In this document: positions 24,530 to 36,842 of the stretch, one piece after another
How positions within the stretch are numbered: the first letter of the stretch is position 1
Layout of the letters: each line of letters starts with the position of its first letter
Assembly: GCA_023101885.1 (NCBI GenBank)
Contig: JALPQD010000044.1
Coordinates: 2,536,514-2,600,513 of the forward strand
Reading direction: 5' to 3'
DNA: 64,000 nt
Origin: Typhlomys cinereus
Taxonomy: Eukaryota; Chordata; Mammalia; Rodentia; Platacanthomyidae
Notes under the pieces: model-generated
What the model was told of the DNA's origin: nothing
What the model saw: only the letters and a program-made list of their open reading frames with translations
The model's database searches: none
Position numbers and translations under genes: made by a program

Positions 24530-24830
24530 ATTCCTGTACATGTGTGTCTGTGTATGTTTATAAGTGTTTAGGCGCATGTCTGTGTGTGCAGATGGGCACA
24601 CTCTTATGTGTACATGCATGTGGAGGTGCATGGTTAAGATCAGAAATCACTTTCCTTTGCTCTTCCATCTTATTCTTTTGAGACGGGGTCTCTTATCAAA
24701 CCTAGAGCTTTCTGAGGCTGGAATTACAGGCAGGCTACCACGCCCACCCAGTATTTTATGTGGAATCTGTGTCCTCCTGTCTGTGTGGCAAGCACTTCAA
24801 CCAGCAAGCCATTTCTTCAGTTATGGAGCT
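24530..24830 (-). mobile_element. B3/B4-type SINE, antisense
   Basis: TG-rich start, GAGACGGGGTCTCTTATC, GAATTACAGGCAGGCTACCACG, then CAAGCACTTCAACCAGCAAGCC. Its first 115 bp recur at 25189-25302. Confidence 0.65.
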
Positions 24831-25188
24831 GAATCTTAAACGATGAGCCTGAGTTGAATGTGTCGGGCTGGAGGCTTTCTGGGCAGAATGAGTTAGGACT
24901 GTTCAAAGTTAGTGAGTTTTGACATGCGCAGAGAGGTTTTTGTGAGGGGAGAGTCTGACCTGTGTGTGGGCAAAGTTCAAGATTCTTAGGTGTTTTGTAT
25001 AAGGCAGAGGCATGGGATGTCCTTGGAACAGGCTGGTTTAGCAAAGAAACGTCACTGAATCACTTTTTAATATGCTATAGCTCCTATTTAAAAAGTTGTT
25101 TAATTATGATTTGAATGGTTCTCCCATTCATACTTTATGATTTTAAATCAGCACTAAATGCCAGGAAGAACAAGATAATAGATAAGAT

Positions 25189-25302
25189 GCGTGTCTGTGT
25201 GTTTATAAGTGTGTAGATGCATATGTCTGTGTGTGCAGATGGACATGCTTTTATATGCACATGTATGTGGAGGTCTAAGGTTAAGATAAGAAAGCACCTT
25301 CC
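25189..25302 (-). repeat. Partial copy of the 24541-24655 segment
   Basis: GTTTATAAGTGTGTAGATGC to GCACCTTCC matches 24541-24655 in order and orientation with moderate divergence; the remaining SINE body is absent here. Confidence 0.6.
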
Positions 25303-25374
25303 GGAACAGAATTGGAAAGGTATGAAGCATTCTGGATTGTGGAAATAAAAAGTGAATTAGAATTGTGTTGTGTT

Positions 25375-25622
25375 CCTCTGTGTGTGTGTGTGTGTGTGTG
25401 TGTGTATGCATTCATGTGTATATGTGTGTGTGCTTATAGTGTGTGGAGAGCAGAGGATTGCCTCTAGCATTGACCACCTCTTTTTCTGAGATAGGGTGAG
25501 CGCCAGGGATCTGCCTGTCGCTGCCTTCCCATTGCTTGGATTGCAGGTTGCACACACCTGCTTTTTTTTAAAATGTGGGCTCTGATCCAAGCATTTCACC
25601 TACTAAACTATCTCCCTAGCCC
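25375..25622 (-). mobile_element. SINE with (GT)n tail, antisense, old
   Basis: Uninterrupted GT run 25379-25404, then GAGAGCAGAGGATTGCC and TTTTTCTGAGATAGGGTGAG, ending in a head-like CTAAACTATCTCCCTAGCCC. Confidence 0.65.
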
Positions 25623-26394
25623 TTGCACCAAGTCCAAAGAGAAAGGCTTCACTCACCTCCCAGGAGAGCAGCAGAGATAGGTAAGGAGGACTAGTTTTTA
25701 GAGCCAGGCACTTAGTCACAAATAGTTTTTGTTACATAAGATTTTTTTTTCTTCAGTGCTCGAGCTCAATCCCCGCGCCTCAGCCATGCTGGGCAAGTAC
25801 TCAGTCCTTGCTTGTATGAAGACTGTGTGTTCAATTATTTAGTAGTTTCTTTTTCCTGGTTTCACAAATGCTCTTCCTAAACACAACAATAATTTGTTCT
25901 TTTTTAATCGAAAACTTTTTAAAAGAAAAAGATGGGCAGAATGTCTGTGCTCATGGACCTATGGGACTTCAGTTGAGGGAGAGCAATAAATATACATGTC
26001 ACATGAATAAATAAAGAAAAATAAAAACTGGCAAAGGAGAAACATTGCATGTTTGGGGAGAGGACTGATCTTTTCATAGTGGAAGCTGGGCAGGAGGCTG
26101 TGATGATCCCTCAACCCGCTCCACCCCATCCCCAGAGCCCTGTAGACAGTAAAGCAGCCACGGGGCTAGTGTTTGGGAAGAGACTCCTAACAGGGGAGAG
26201 TCAAATGCAAAGACTAGATACATTTAACCACTTAACATTGTGAGTTTATGCTGTAGTAGTCAAACAGTATAAAATTTCATCATATGAAAGGTTCCTACAC
26301 AGTATGAAATTTGACAAAGAATTCAGGTATTAAATTTGTCCTAAAGGATAAAGAGGAAAAGTTAGCATTGGTGGAATATTTTTCCTACACTTTT

Positions 26395-26705
26395 TATGTA
26401 CATAGGGGGTGCACGTGTGTGTCTACATGTTTGCATGTAGATAAATGCACGTATGTGTGAGAATGTGCATGCATGTAGATTCCTGAGGGAGATACCAGGA
26501 ATCATCCTCCAGCACTCCTCCACCTTACCATAGAGCTACTCTGACTGACCAACCAGCTTGCTCAGGGACCCCCAGGCTATGCCCTCAGGGACTGTAATTA
26601 CGGACAGGCTACCACAGCTGGCTGGCATTTTACATAGGACCTTTGAACTTTGGTTTTTGTGCTTGCGTGACAAGAGCTTTAACCATTGGGCAACTTACCC
26701 ATCTC
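26395..26705 (-). mobile_element. B3/B4-type SINE, antisense, old
   Basis: GTGCACGTGTGTGTCTACATG, a CTGTAATTACGGACAGGCTACC block and a decayed head CAAGAGCTTTAACCATTGGG. Confidence 0.55.
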
Positions 26706-27039
26706 CATGACTGAAATGTTCAACAACAATTCTTTGTTGGACTTAAGGTAGGAAAATCTTTTTGTCTCTCCCTCTTAGGTTAAATGTTTAGGGGCCTACA
26801 AATTAAACTGACGAAAGACAAACAACCAAAGCACATCTATAGAAGTTCCCAGAAAAATGCATCACCTGTATGTTATCTTAATGAAGGAAGAAGGAAGGAA
26901 AAAGGGCCCTTGTTGGAAACATAATTTTGAAGAAAAATAAGTGGGCTTTTCAAAGAACAGGTGTTTGTGTGACAGTTTCATGATGGTGTTTACTTAGGTA
27001 GGGTACTAAGAGTCAAGCTGACTTGGTTGTGAAATTTCT

Positions 27040-27084
27040 ACAAAGTGTGTGCTTGTGTGTTCATGCGTGCATGTGTGCGTGTGC

Positions 27085-27120
<36 letters not shown>

Positions 27121-27385
27121 TTACAGTGTTTGTACTCACCTGTCTGTGTTCGTGTGCATGGAGAGGCCAGATGTCAACTCCGTATCTTTGTCTGTGACTC
27201 TGAACTGACATTTCTCTTAGTCTGGCTAACCAGTGAGTCCTGGGGATCCACCTGTCTCCATACCCCAATACTGTGTTTATAGCCACATGCCGTAATGCCT
27301 GTCTTTTAGGTGGGTGCTGCAGATCTGAATTCAGGTCCTCATGCTCGCACAGCACCAAGTACTTCAGTCACTGAGACAGCTCCCC
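27040..27385 (-). mobile_element. B3/B4-type SINE with (GT)n, antisense
   Basis: GT run at about 27085-27118, GAGAGGCCAGATGTCAACTC, and AGGTCCTCATGCTCGCACAG near the end fit the family. Confidence 0.65.
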
Positions 27386-28156
27386 AAACTCCGGAAAGGG
27401 AATTTGGAATAAGCTACTCTTGCTTTCTTTCCCCAGTGGTGAGATTTGAAGCTCAGGTCTTGCATGCTAAGAAGGTGCAGTGTATTGAGCTATGAGCCCA
27501 GCCCTACACATGTAAGAAAACAAGATGGGAAAGTTTGAACCCACTCAGACTCATTCTCCCTTACGTTCCCTCGATCTTGTGCTCTTACTGAGTCCCATCC
27601 TAGCCTGCTACTCACCTGACTTTGAAGGTGTGCTTGCAGTTGGGAACTGTCACTGCTGAGCTTGTTAGGTAAGTGTAAGAGCCCACAAAGGAGTTCAGTT
27701 GGAGGATTTGGAGAAGACATTTCTTAACTGCTGATCTCTGGGTAGAAATAACCACAGAGGGCGTAGCCCTGTGAGCTGGTCTGATGTGATGGCAAGAATG
27801 TGCCTCTGTCCTGGGCTGTCACATGGGTATAAGCTAGCTCCTCTCTTTCTTCTTATAGCTTTAATTATTGCAAGTCTTCCTTCCTACACCTCTCCTCTGT
27901 GGCAGGACAACAGCCCTGAACTAGCACAGTGTGAACTGAACTGCTAGTTAAGTCAGTCCAATGAAGATTTAGTTGTGAATCAGAAACACTGTTTTTCCTT
28001 TTCCCTCTTCACAAGCATTGGGGTTTAATTGTCCAACCCCCAGTAGTTCATGAAACCTACTAAGAAGTGGGGTTTAGGGGGAGCGTAGAAGTCTGGCTGT
28101 TTCTGTGCTCCGGCTTCCTGCCTTGCTGTGCCCTGGCGCTTGTGGGATTTTCATCT

Positions 28157-28460
28157 GATGGTTACTCTTCTCTGTTGTGAGATAACACTCATACACAGCC
28201 TAAGATAAAAGGACATTTATTGGATTGTGGTTCCAGAGGGGAGATACAGTTCATTAAGGTGGGAATCACTTGCAGGGCTGGAGGCAGAAGTTAGAGGCTA
28301 GTTTAGGCCACTCCAACCATCAAGAAGGCAGAGAGAGCACAAACTCCAGCAGCGGGGTCCGGCCACCAAACCTCATGGCCCAGCCCCCACAACATGCCTT
28401 CCTCCAGTAAGGGTCCTTCTTCCCAAACATTAACATCCATTAGGGTTCAACTCATCATAG
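28157..28460 (+). repeat. Mid-repetitive element, tandem neighbour 1
   Basis: GGTTACTCTTCTCTGTTGTGAG to CAACTCATCATAGG. Same family as 23645-24004, followed after about 30 bp by a second copy in the same orientation. Confidence 0.6.
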
Positions 28461-28488
28461 GTTTGGGAGGGTGTTGGAGGATGGGTTG

Positions 28489-28846
28489 TAATGGTTACTC
28501 TTAACTATTGCTGTGAGAGAACACCCAAAGTCAAGCAACTTAAGGGAGAAAGAGAAGTTTATTCAGCTTACAATTCCAGAGGGAAGGTACAGTCTCTCAA
28601 AGCAGAGGCGGCATGGCTAGCTGGCCAAAGCTGGAGGAGGCTAAGTCACTGCAGACATCTTGGAAACTGAGAGCTGCAGACTGCTTGCAGCAAAGGCAGA
28701 CTTCTCCTGAAGGTAGAGTGGGGCTAATCCACCTCAAGGCCCACCCCTTGTGACTGCCTTCCTCCAGCAAGGCTCCACCTCTCAAGGTGCCATAACCTTG
28801 CCAAACACATGAGATTGTGGGGGACACATTTCAAACCATGACATGG
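28489..28846 (+). repeat. Mid-repetitive element, tandem neighbour 2
   Basis: GGTTACTCTTAACTATTGCTG to TTTCAAACCATGACA. It is more complete than its neighbour and carries the CTCAAGGCCCACCCCTTGTG block. Confidence 0.6.
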
Positions 28847-29177
28847 GTGGAGGTCTCACATTTAAACTACAGCACCTCTTGCTGCCATCACGGTGCAAAG
28901 GACGCAGCTAAGGGAGCCATCTCCAGAGCCTGCACCATGCCCTTTAGACTTGTCAGACTCCAAAGCTGAACTAATGAAACCTTTTCTTTATACTCTGCCT
29001 AGCTTCAGGTATTTCACTGTGGTATCAGAAAATGAACTCACACAATCAGTGCCCCCAAGGTATTTCTTAATAGAAGAAATGTGGCAGGTGAAATGCGAGT
29101 TATGTGTCTTACCTACCAGTGGAGTTGGAACTGGGATGTCGAGCATCTGGTATTTCTTCTTTCTGTAAATAAGCACA

Positions 29178-29305
29178 TTTCACTGCACAGGTGACACATG
29201 CCTGTAACCTTGGCAGTCAGGAGCCTGAGACAAGAGGATTGTGAGTTCAAAGGCAGCTTGGGTTGTAAAGTGAAACTCTGTCCCCAGCAATAGCAACTTA
29301 AACCA
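29178..29305 (+). mobile_element. B1 SINE
   Basis: GTGACACATGCCTGTAACC, TGAGACAAGAGGATTGTGAG and GTGAAACTCTGTCCC match B1 in order. Confidence 0.75.
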
Positions 29306-29309
29306 AAGG

Positions 29310-30345
29310 ACAAACAAAAGCAAGCATATCTCAAAGAAGCGGTTCTGGGGGTTGTGATAATGTCCAGTTAAGAGTTGGGAAGCCTGCATTGGGCAGTGGA
29401 CTTTCAGAGAGTTTTAACATTCAAATAATTCTTACTCATTTCCAAAAGCCCTCCAGATGGAACAATTTGGGGGACTATCAACGGATGTGGATTGGGTTCA
29501 TATTGCCGCCTGTACTTAACAGGATCTTCCCAGATCTAGTTTGATTTCTTCTTTTTTTAACTCTTGTATGATGGCCTCATATCTATTCTTCCGTAGTTAT
29601 GTACCACATAGCTTAACAGACAGCTAATGCACAAATTTGTTTGACTGCTCTGACCATTTGGACCCCAGAGTAGAAGGTGACACTACAGTGTAGTCCACAT
29701 CACCCTTCAGGTCCTTTGCCCAAGCATCACACCTTCAGCATCATATTGGAGAACTCATGTAATCCAGAATGTTCATGTATAGAGATCAGAATTGGTTCCA
29801 GAGATGTGTGGGAGACCAAAGGCTTATGTTCTCTGAGTGTATGTGTTAGAATTGCCCACGTTGTTGTTACATCTCCCTCTTTCCCTCATGGTCTCCTTGT
29901 CAGTTACAGTGAGCTAAATTTGTTTGAAAGAAGTACTTGTGTGAGGTGATTACATCATAAACTCTTGATACTTTGCAGAGTTACACAAAGAGAAGGATCC
30001 AATTTTTTATTCAGTACCAATCCGTTAGAAACCCGTTCGCTCTTCCCAACAGTGCTTGTCCCATCCCACTTTTGGCTGCTTTGGAAGATGACACTTTGAG
30101 GCACCTCTGAGGTGAATGTGGTGTATATTATGTATAATAGCTTGGGCAGTTATAGGGGTTAAACCATTTGTAGCAGAGGTAAAAGTGGCCATTGAGTCCA
30201 CGAGACATTTTGTCTCTCTTGGTACAGGCGGCCGGGTCCCAGCCTCCTTTAGTCTTGTGCCTTTGCCATCCTGTCGGGGTTGCCCTTACCTGTCGAGCTG
30301 CAGGTAGTTCCTTTGCATCCATTCATGCTTGGGACGAGGGATCAA
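29310..30345. other. PGM1 intron 1, unique stretch
   Basis: No named repeat or exon recognised; moderate GC content. Confidence 0.4.
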
Positions 30346-30349
30346 GATG

Positions 30350-30670
30350 GATGAGTGAGTCAGCTTTCTATTATGGTTAACAGACACCTGAGTTTAATCA
30401 GCTTCAAAGAAGGGAAGGTTTATTTTGAGTCACAGTTTTAGAAATTTCAGTGGACGACTTATAGGTTCCTTGCTTTGTTTGGGCCTGCATGGAATGTCAG
30501 ATGGGCATTCTGTGGCGTGGGAGGGGACACCCACCCTTGTGGCTTGTGTAAAAGGGAAAGAAAAGAAAGGGCTGGGGCCCCACAGGTCCATCAGAGGACA
30601 CCAAGGATGATACAACCCCCCCCCCCCACTAGCCCATCTCTTCAAGTTTTCATCTCTGTCGAATAGCCTC
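30350..30670 (+). repeat. Possible mid-repetitive element, diverged
   Basis: TCAGCTTTCTATTATGG...GGTTTATTTTGAGTCACAG resembles the start of the 28489 family but the rest diverges; contains a 13-base C run near 30617. Confidence 0.35.
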
Positions 30671-30679
30671 ATGGGCTTG

Positions 30680-32035
30680 AAATCAAGTCTAGCACAATAG
30701 TCTTGGGAGGTTGTTTGCTGCTTTTAAAAATCTGGAAGTTACTCCTTGCCTACAGCCTATTGGTTAGATAAACCAAACAGGCCACATTTATCTGTAGGAA
30801 GGGCTGAAAAATACACAGGGGGTCAAGTGGCCAGCCAAAATAGTTCTGTTACCTTAAGAAAAGGGAGGAAAAGCTCCAAATCACCGCTTTGGTGTACTGC
30901 CTGAAGGGCCACGTTGATTATCAGTGTTATCTGTTCTCCACACTCTTCCCTAGGGGAAAGCAGGGGAGGCTGCCCTGATTCCTTGCAGAAATACAGTCAC
31001 TTCAGTGCCCACCAGCTCTGTGTGATCTGGAGTTTTCTCTATCAGGCCACCTGTGGGTCCTGGTGGTTCAATATCCATAGCTAATATTTGTAATGACATA
31101 GCCGCGTGTATGTTTAGGTGTAAGTAGGTGGAGAGACAGGGAGAAAGAGTCTGTGCAGTTGTGTGAAGACGTGTCTGTCCAGGGTTTACCAGGTGTCCAT
31201 TGCCCTTTGCCCTGGTAGTAGGTGGGCCCATGGGGAGCCCTGGTTCTGCCCTCCTTGTCTCTATCCCCTGTGCTCATGAGATAATGGGGAGTGTTGAGTA
31301 GCCCCTGACCTTTCCTGCTGATGAACAGTAAGAGCAACGTGGGCAGAGGCGACCCTTGCAGGCGGGGCCCTTGTTTCTCTTACTGTACAGCTTCCTCACA
31401 AACTCAGAGGCTCTTGGCCTAGTCTGGTCAATTCTATGGATAGTCACAGATAACTTTGTCATAGGCTTTTTTTTGAAATCCCAAACTTCAACTATTTATT
31501 GTCCGTGTGATCTATCTCTGCCCTGATTTCTCCGCTTCTAAAGGCCACTGTGGGTGAGAAGAAGGTACAGCTTGGGAGAAAAGGAGGCAAGTCTTCATCT
31601 GGCCCTGGCTGGTGAGCTGGGCTCCTGTCTTCACATCCTGGATAGCTTTGAGGCGTAACCTTTGCTGACAGACTCGCTGCTTAATGAGTAGCTGGGTTTG
31701 GGGAGACAAACAGCTCTCAGCTCTGCAGTATTACAAATGACTGGCCACAGTCGAAGAAAACTTCCATAACCGAGTCGTGACCCCCCTCCATTGCCGCTGC
31801 ACTCCTGCCAGCCCTTGCTTAAGGTTGCTCCAAGTTGTGGCAAGGTGAAGCCAACGACGCTATGTTCTGAATTCTCCTGACCATTTGCCTGCCACTGCAG
31901 CCGAGGTCGTTCGGGGGTCTGTCTGCTACCAGCAGAGGCAGTAATTGTACCGTGACATAAACACCATGCTGATGCCACATATTTTAGGTTCTGTTTGGGT
32001 CCAGACATCTGACTCTTCTTATTAGTCAAAGTACA
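30680..32035. other. PGM1 intron 1, no gene recognised
   Basis: Unique DNA. Open frames on both strands are short and show no recognised protein. Confidence 0.45.
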
Positions 32036-32040
32036 GGTTT

Positions 32041-32165
32041 AGAGGCTGGGAAGATAGCCCAGGGGATAAAATACAAGGCTGAGGACCCAATTTTGAATCC
32101 CTGGAATTCAAAATCTTGGGACACAGGGAATGATGGAGACTGGAGACTCTCCAGCATCATGCAGG
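32041..32165 (+). mobile_element. B2-superfamily SINE head, old
   Basis: GAGGCTGGGAAGATAGCCCAGGG gives a tRNA-like head; the body is short and diverged. Confidence 0.55.
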
Positions 32166-32374
32166 CCAGCTAGTCTGCTTACTCAGAAGCAAAAAGATCT
32201 TAAGATGAAACATTTCTTCCGATCTGGTATGAACCGTTGGGTTGTTTTCATTGACAGTCATTTCGCTTGCTGCCTTAGGTAAGGGATCAGGACACAGCCT
32301 TCCTATTATGGGATGCTTTTTAAATTAATTAGCTTATTGAGATACAGCTCATGTGTACAGTTTCATATGGGAAG

Positions 32375-32490
32375 GCGGAACAGGATCTCACTTTATTGTT
32401 CAAGACAGCCTTCAACTCGTGGACTCAAGTAACCCTCCTTCCTGCCTCAGCCTCCCCGTTTGCTGACGTATACCACTGCACCTGAAGGTA
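32375..32490 (-). mobile_element. B1 SINE, antisense
   Basis: GGATCTCACTTTATTGTTCAAG, CTGCCTCAGCCTCCC and TATACCACTGCACCTGA fit the complement of B1. Confidence 0.75.
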
Positions 32491-32671
32491 TTTTTTAGTT
32501 TATCTACAGGGTTGTGTAACCATCAACACAGTCTAATTTTAGATTATTTTCATGATGTGAGAAGAAATCCACACATTAGCAGCAGTGACCCTTATTCCTC
32601 TGATTCCCATGAGTAACAGTTAATTTACTTTTGGTCCCCATAAATTTGGTCCCATAAAAAAAAGTGAACCA

Positions 32672-32933
32672 GGGGCTGGAGAGGTGGCTCAGGGGTTAAG
32701 CCTCTGCCTTGCAGGCGGAAAGTCCTGGGTTTGGATCCTAGACTCTGAAGGGAAGCAGAGGTGGCCTGTGTTTCTGGTCCTGGTAGGGCGGAGCCTGTGA
32801 ATCCCGGAGCAGAGTAAACAAGGAGGAGGTGGAGGCGGTCCTTGGTGCTCCCCGAGTTCGCCCGTGGTTCTACACACATACACACGCGCACAAACGCATG
32901 CACACACAATTGAATAAATAATAAAAAAAATTT
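32672..32933 (+). mobile_element. Young CA-tail SINE
   Basis: Full tRNA-like head; about 25 bp around the CGTATAGATGCC block are deleted. Target duplication of 16 bp (A8 then GTGAACCA) at 32656-32671 and 32934-32949. Confidence 0.95.
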
Positions 32934-33234
32934 AAAAAAAAGTGAACCAAATGCCGATTTTCTGTAACCAGGCAGGTGAAGTTACATTTAGAGAGTAAAA
33001 CTCCGGGAACTGGAGAAACAAAGATAAAAGGTAAAATTAGTATGTTACTCAGTGTCTGTGGGCACACAGGACTAACCTGGATGTGGTGCGTGTGCGCGCT
33101 CGCATGTGCTCATGCGTGTGCTGATGTGTGTTGAAGCATCCGCCAGCAAAGGCTTTCCATGGGTGGTTCTTTGGGTTATGCTCGGCAGATTCCCCGTCCA
33201 AAGCAAATCCAGGCTGATAAAAAAAGAGGAGCAG

Positions 33235-33500
33235 GGCTGGAGATAGGATTCAGTGGCCAAAACCTTTGCCTTGTAAGCAAAGGGACCTGAATTCGGACCC
33301 TCAGATCCTATGTAAAAATGCCAGGCAGGTATGGTGGTCGTCTGCAGTTCTGACCCTGGAAAACAGAGCCTAGAAAACCCCAGAACAAAGCAATAAGGAG
33401 GTAAAACAATACAGGATGATTCCCCATGTTATCCTTGGGCCTCCACAGGCACACACACCCAATGCCCTCTATACACATATACATAGGCACACACAAAAGA
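33235..33500 (+). mobile_element. Older CA-tail SINE
   Basis: GGGCTGGAGATAGGATTCAG, CAAAGGGACCTGAATTCGG, CCCCAGAACAAAGCAATAAG and a weak CA tail. Confidence 0.8.
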
Positions 33501-33559
33501 AAAGAAAGAAAAAGAGAAATTCTCCAGGAGAATGACTTTCTCCTCATTCCATGAGCATA

Positions 33560-34620
33560 ACTAAGCAGACTTCCTTTTTAACAGGCATACTTGAATTTCT
33601 CTATCTCGGCTAGCACCATTCTTTGCCCCACAGCTGCACTAGGAACTGTGCGCTCACTCCAGCGGCGTGTCCAGCACGCACGGCATTTTGAAACTCCTCT
33701 GTAAAAATGATTTTTTTTTCAGACTGTCGGTTTATGGGTCGCCTAGGAAAACCAGTCACTTTACTTTACAGTCATGCCTCATTTTTCACCTAAAACGATG
33801 GAACAAGATTTGATCACCCACTTTATTCATTAGACGTGGCTCAGCCAATTTTCATCTCTTTCCAAAGTTCAAATCTCGTCTCAAAGGATGAAATGCGTTA
33901 TGACCGAGTGCTTGCATAGAAAGTGCCACAGACAAGGAGGATGGTTTGTCCTAAGAGAGTTAGCGTGGTGTCAGCATTGTTGTTTTGAGGGGGACTAGTG
34001 TTAATCATGATGCATGTGTTTGGGCGCAGCTGTTAGAAGTCAGTTACCACGTGTACCGTTCACGCATGTTGCTGTGTGTAAAGACCTGAGAAGACAGTGC
34101 ATGCCGAGGGAGGCTCATTCTGCTGTCCTTTTGTCTGCCATGAGTGGGGGTGCTGGCAAAGGGACCTTGTCCATTCTGGTAAATGTGCTTTCATTAGGCA
34201 TTTGGCAGTTGCGTACAGCAGGAAGCAATGCAGCTAAATCCTGGGCCCTGATAGAGGATTTGAATCCCAGTGGCACTGAGTCCCAGAAACTAGACACCCA
34301 GGCCTTGTGCCGGTGCCCACCTGTCCCATAGTGGCAAAGAAGTCAGGAAAGCGCAGCTGAAATGGCATTACTAGGTGGGACCTGGAAAGGCTTTTTGATT
34401 TAGTAATAAAACTATTATGTTCCGGGCCTCTATGGAGCCTTTGAAAAATTCATTCTGTAGATCAAGATAAAACATGACTTTAAGGAAAGTTTTACATGAA
34501 GCAGAGGAGAAATAAAGTAGAAAAATCAGATGACTGAGGAGTGGCACCTGTCATGGAGGCTGAGCTGCCCGTGTGGGCCATACCAGGACCCCAGCTCTCT
34601 GTGGTCAAATCCAAACAGTT
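33560..34620. other. Unique intron 1 block with retained CpGs at 33600-33920
   Basis: A stretch with several CpGs (for example GCTCACTCCAGCGGCGTG and GTTTATGGGTCGCCTAGG) in otherwise CpG-poor intron sequence. No repeat is recognised. It could be a conserved regulatory element, but conservation cannot be tested here. Confidence 0.3.
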
Positions 34621-34638
34621 CTTTTATAAAGGGGTAAT

Positions 34639-34847
34639 GGGGCTGGAGAGGTGGCTCAGAGATTAAGCCTCTGCCTTGCAGGCGGAAGGTCCTGAGTTCG
34701 GATCCTAGACTCCACGTATAGATGCCGGGCGGAAGCGGGGCGACCTGTGTTTCTGGTCCTGGTAGGGCGGAGCCTGTGAATCCTGGGGGCAGAGTAAACG
34801 AGGAGGAAGTGAAGGCATCCATGGTAGTTCCCGAATTTGCCCGTGGT

Positions 34848-34893
<46 letters not shown>

Positions 34894-34943
34894 CACGCAC
34901 GCACACATGCATACACGCACAATTGAATAAATAATAAAAAAAA
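34639..34943 (+). mobile_element. Young CA-tail SINE
   Basis: Full length, (CA) run 34850-34890, ends AATTGAATAAATAATAAA. Target duplication TTATAAAGGGG(G)TA at 34624-34636 and 34944-34957, one base length difference. Confidence 0.95.
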
Positions 34944-35444
34944 TTATAAAGGGGGTATGATAGGTGTGCTTGTCGTAGTAGATAGGCACTCTGATAATTC
35001 TAATGACCTCGTGATTATTCTCCATGTTGAGATCAGTGGACGGCCAGGGGAGGATGCAGGGACGCAGATCAAGAAGAGGGTCCTCTGCTGCCAGCAGCCA
35101 CTGCTTGGATGTTTTTATCTTGTCTTCATGCACATGTGCCTGGATTTTCCTGGTCAGGCAGAGAGGATTTATAGTTCCTGTGTTTAGAACTTCTGCCTGG
35201 GGCAAATGATGTTTCAAGAAAGGTCTGTGGAGTAGTTCCCCAGCCCAGGTGAATGTCAGAAATACATCTGGAGATGCTCTCAGCCCCTTGGGGTGCTGGT
35301 TTTGTTCATTCTATAGACATCAGCACACTGCATCCCGGGGATGGTGTAAGGCGTGCGAAAATAGTGTAGGTAAGACAGTGTCCTCCGTGGCAGTGTTCCC
35401 GTGCTCGTAGAAGACACAAGCACAATGATGGGTAACTACAGAAA

Positions 35445-35660
35445 TACAACATGCATTTGTTTCCTGTGGCTGCTCTGACAAATGACCACAAGTTGGGGCT
35501 TAAAAACCTGAAGTCTATTGTCATCTTTGTAGAGTGCAGAGCTGGGAGACCTCATCTTCCTAATTATGTCTATCTGATTCAGTATTGGCTTCGACTTCAT
35601 GCGGCCTTCTCTGTGTGTCTGTGTCCTCCCCACACCTCTCCCCACCACTCCCTCTTTCTT
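35445..35660. repeat. Old mammalian interspersed repeat
   Basis: TTTCCTGTGGCTGCTCTGAC, AATGACCACAAGTTGGGGCTT and TTCTCTGTGTGTCTGTGTCC are blocks of a widespread ancient mammalian repeat, also partly seen at 12425-12665. Confidence 0.5.
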
Positions 35661-35739
35661 TCCTTCCTACCCTCCATGAGCTGGATATTGAACTCTGAAT
35701 CCGAAGCATGCCTTCTACCTCTGAGTCACATCCCTAGTT

Positions 35740-36730
35740 TATAAGAACGTTCATCGTTGGATTTGGGAACCACCTTGGTAATCTAGGATCCTCTTCTGTC
35801 AAACTTTTTTTTTTTTTGGCCAGATAAGGTTATCATTCAGCACAGATCCAAGTGAATGTATGTATTGGGGGTAGGCGAGGCCACCATTTCATCTAGTACA
35901 ACTAGTGTGGGATAGAAGAGCCCCCTATAATGCTGTTTTTAAGAGGGTAGGAGAAACCCAGCCTTTTTTTGCACATGAAGCACATGCAGAAGGAGGATGC
36001 ATGGGGAAGAACTTTCTGGGGTTGGCGGGGGCGGGAGGTGGGGGAGGACAGATGGTTCAAGGCATCTAGCTGGCACCTCTGCTGCCCTGTTGAAACATAT
36101 CCCAATGAAAACGAGCAGGAAGGTTTTGGAGCTTCTCTGTCCTCAATGCTGCTGCCTTTGACGTGATGCCACTGGAAGACGGATGCCACACTGGATGGCA
36201 CTCTGACGTGCACAAATAACTAGCCCATTGGATGAGTTGGAACTGACTTTGGTTCAACTGCCATTTTGTAGTTTACTATGAAGGGGTGCGAACCCTGCTT
36301 GGTTTCTCTGAAGAAAGCTTAGTCTCCTCCCCTGTGAAGGTGGATTAATTCTAATATCTTCCATATCCACGAGTTATATGGGAACTGAATTCATTAGTAA
36401 GTACATTAAAGGCTTTAGAAACTCTGGATGTGACCTAAACAGGAGTCATGATTGTCTCCACTATTGCTTGAGTCAAGTCACCCCCAACATAGATTTACTC
36501 CTTCTGCCCAAAGCAAAGTTATCAAAGACCACACATGCCAGAATCTCAAGTGAGTTAAAGAGTAAAAACAAAGGTAGTGCAAATATCAGGCCATTTTGAA
36601 GTTCTTAGTGGGATGCATATCAAAATGACCTCTTCCATGCAGAATTTTATTATGGTGCTTGAGAGTCAAGTAGACCTGAGTCTGACGCATGGAGATGCAA
36701 TTTATTAGCTGTTTAGTCTTGGGCAGACTG
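35740..36730. other. PGM1 intron 1, unique stretch
   Basis: No repeat or exon recognised apart from a short T run near 35806. Confidence 0.4.
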
Positions 36731-36734
36731 CTCA

Positions 36735-36842
36735 ATTTTTTTTTTTTTTTTTTTTGAGGGTGAGGTGTTAGAGAATGCTGGGGATTGAATCCAGGACCTT
36801 ACCCATGCTAGGCAAGCCCACTGCAATTGAGCTGCAGCTCTA
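36735..36842 (-). mobile_element. ID/B4-like SINE, antisense
   Basis: Poly-T run then GAATGCTGGGGATTGAATCC and CATGCTAGGCAAGC, the complement of an ID-type tRNA-Ala-derived head. Confidence 0.65.
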
